A DNA stretch of 64,000 nt, from positions 9,391,132 to 9,455,131 of the forward strand of contig OY755242.1 of assembly GCA_963576725.1 (NCBI GenBank), in the 5' to 3' direction. This document shows positions 63,682 through 64,000 of the stretch, in pieces. This stretch comes from Azorinus chamasolen. Its lineage: Eukaryota > Mollusca > Bivalvia > Cardiida > Solecurtidae. The notes beneath the pieces were generated by a model. The model ran no database searches. It was not told the DNA's origin and worked only from the letters and a program-made list of their open reading frames with translations. The first letter of the stretch is position 1; each line of letters begins with the position of its first letter. Position numbers and translations under genes: made by a program.

Positions 63682-64000
63682 TGTTACTGCTGTAGATATA
63701 GATAGTTAGGTTAGTAGCCTCCTTGCATTAGTTGATTAGTAGCCCCTTCGTAGTTCTTTCCCTTTGCGATGACTCGCCTTTCCCGGCAAAATCTGGAGGA
63801 AACATGCTGCGTTAACAAATGCGATAATATTGCGATTTCCTTGCGAACTTCCAAGCCCAAAGAGGTAATACCACTATAAACATGTTACATATGTATTTCT
63901 CCTTACACACGCTGTTTGTGCATTGTTGATATTGTCGGATTATGATTTCTTTGCGTCTTTTCTGCAATTGTGTATTGAACAGAATTGAACTCGCTAGACT
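63682..64000 (+). repeat. BEL/Pao 3' LTR, incomplete
   Basis: Starts TGTTACTGCTG and matches the 5' LTR pieces 51279-51570 and 55908-55938 without the Ty3-type insertion. The window ends inside it. Confidence 0.92.

Larger units (their letters stand above)
51279..64000 (+). mobile_element. BEL/Pao LTR retrotransposon, runs off the window
   Basis: 5' LTR from 51279 (TGTTACTGCTG), gag-pol with BEL-specific domain order, 3' LTR from 63682. The 5' LTR is split by a Ty3-type element, and a Mutator-like foldback element lies in the LTR/leader zone. The LTR end cannot be fixed because the 3' copy is cut at 64000. Gag and pol carry several stops, frameshifts and a deletion, so the copy cannot encode its own proteins. 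Confidence 0.9.

Noticed and set aside
1..64000. tRNA and rRNA genes
   Set aside because: Looked for GGTTCGAATCC-type T arms and rRNA phrases; none seen. GCTTCGAATC in the Ty3-type LTR has no tRNA around it.

Overview
This is animal nuclear DNA, most likely from a bivalve mollusc of the clam type. It is almost wholly built from mobile elements and their arrays. The evidence is the AGCTCACC/GGTGAGC hairpin-ended array elements, a Naiad-type Penelope retroelement with in-frame TGA codons, CR1/Jockey-type LINEs, and BEL/Pao and Ty3-type LTR elements. No complete host gene is visible. Two short terminal exons (1132-1230 on +, 37692-37831 on -) look like host coding sequence, and a third (43169-43419) looks like a MULE-type transposase end. 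The species call is inference.

Layout. 1-2343: array elements and one exon-like stretch. 2344-6030: a Penelope-like element with an N-terminal GIY-YIG nuclease, three in-frame TGA codons, no other stop and no frameshift; a hairpin with all the marks of a SECIS element starts on its stop codon. 6040-35367: a deep nest of non-autonomous hairpin-ended elements. Each has a 5' hairpin, a CCGTC-rich tract, 120-160 bp tandem units, a short sequence complementary to the 5' end, and a 3' hairpin followed by CTCTTGTT. A Harbinger-like DNA transposon (13834-19456) interrupts one of them. 35368-44775: foldback MITEs, an inverted fragment, a second Penelope copy on the minus strand split by a probable solo LTR, a minus-strand CR1/L2-like LINE, and exon-like pieces. 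44776-47085: another array element. 47088-51262: a nearly full-length LINE broken by two frameshifts. 51279-64000: a BEL/Pao element running off the window. Its 5' LTR is split by a Ty3-type element on the minus strand (51571-55907) and a Mutator-type foldback element lies further in. Its pol carries a scrap of the Penelope 3' tail in place of the RNase H region.

How the pieces relate. Nothing here is an operon; the order of insertion is the story. Several insertions can be compared with their own uninterrupted tandem neighbours, giving empty-site evidence: the hairpin-ended elements enter runs of T and add two Ts. The most interesting object is the Penelope element. All three of its internal TGA codons sit where cysteine is expected in this family, and the adjacent hairpin would let them be read as selenocysteine. 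This fits what is published for Naiad elements of clams. I read the sequence by eye; no search or folding program was run.
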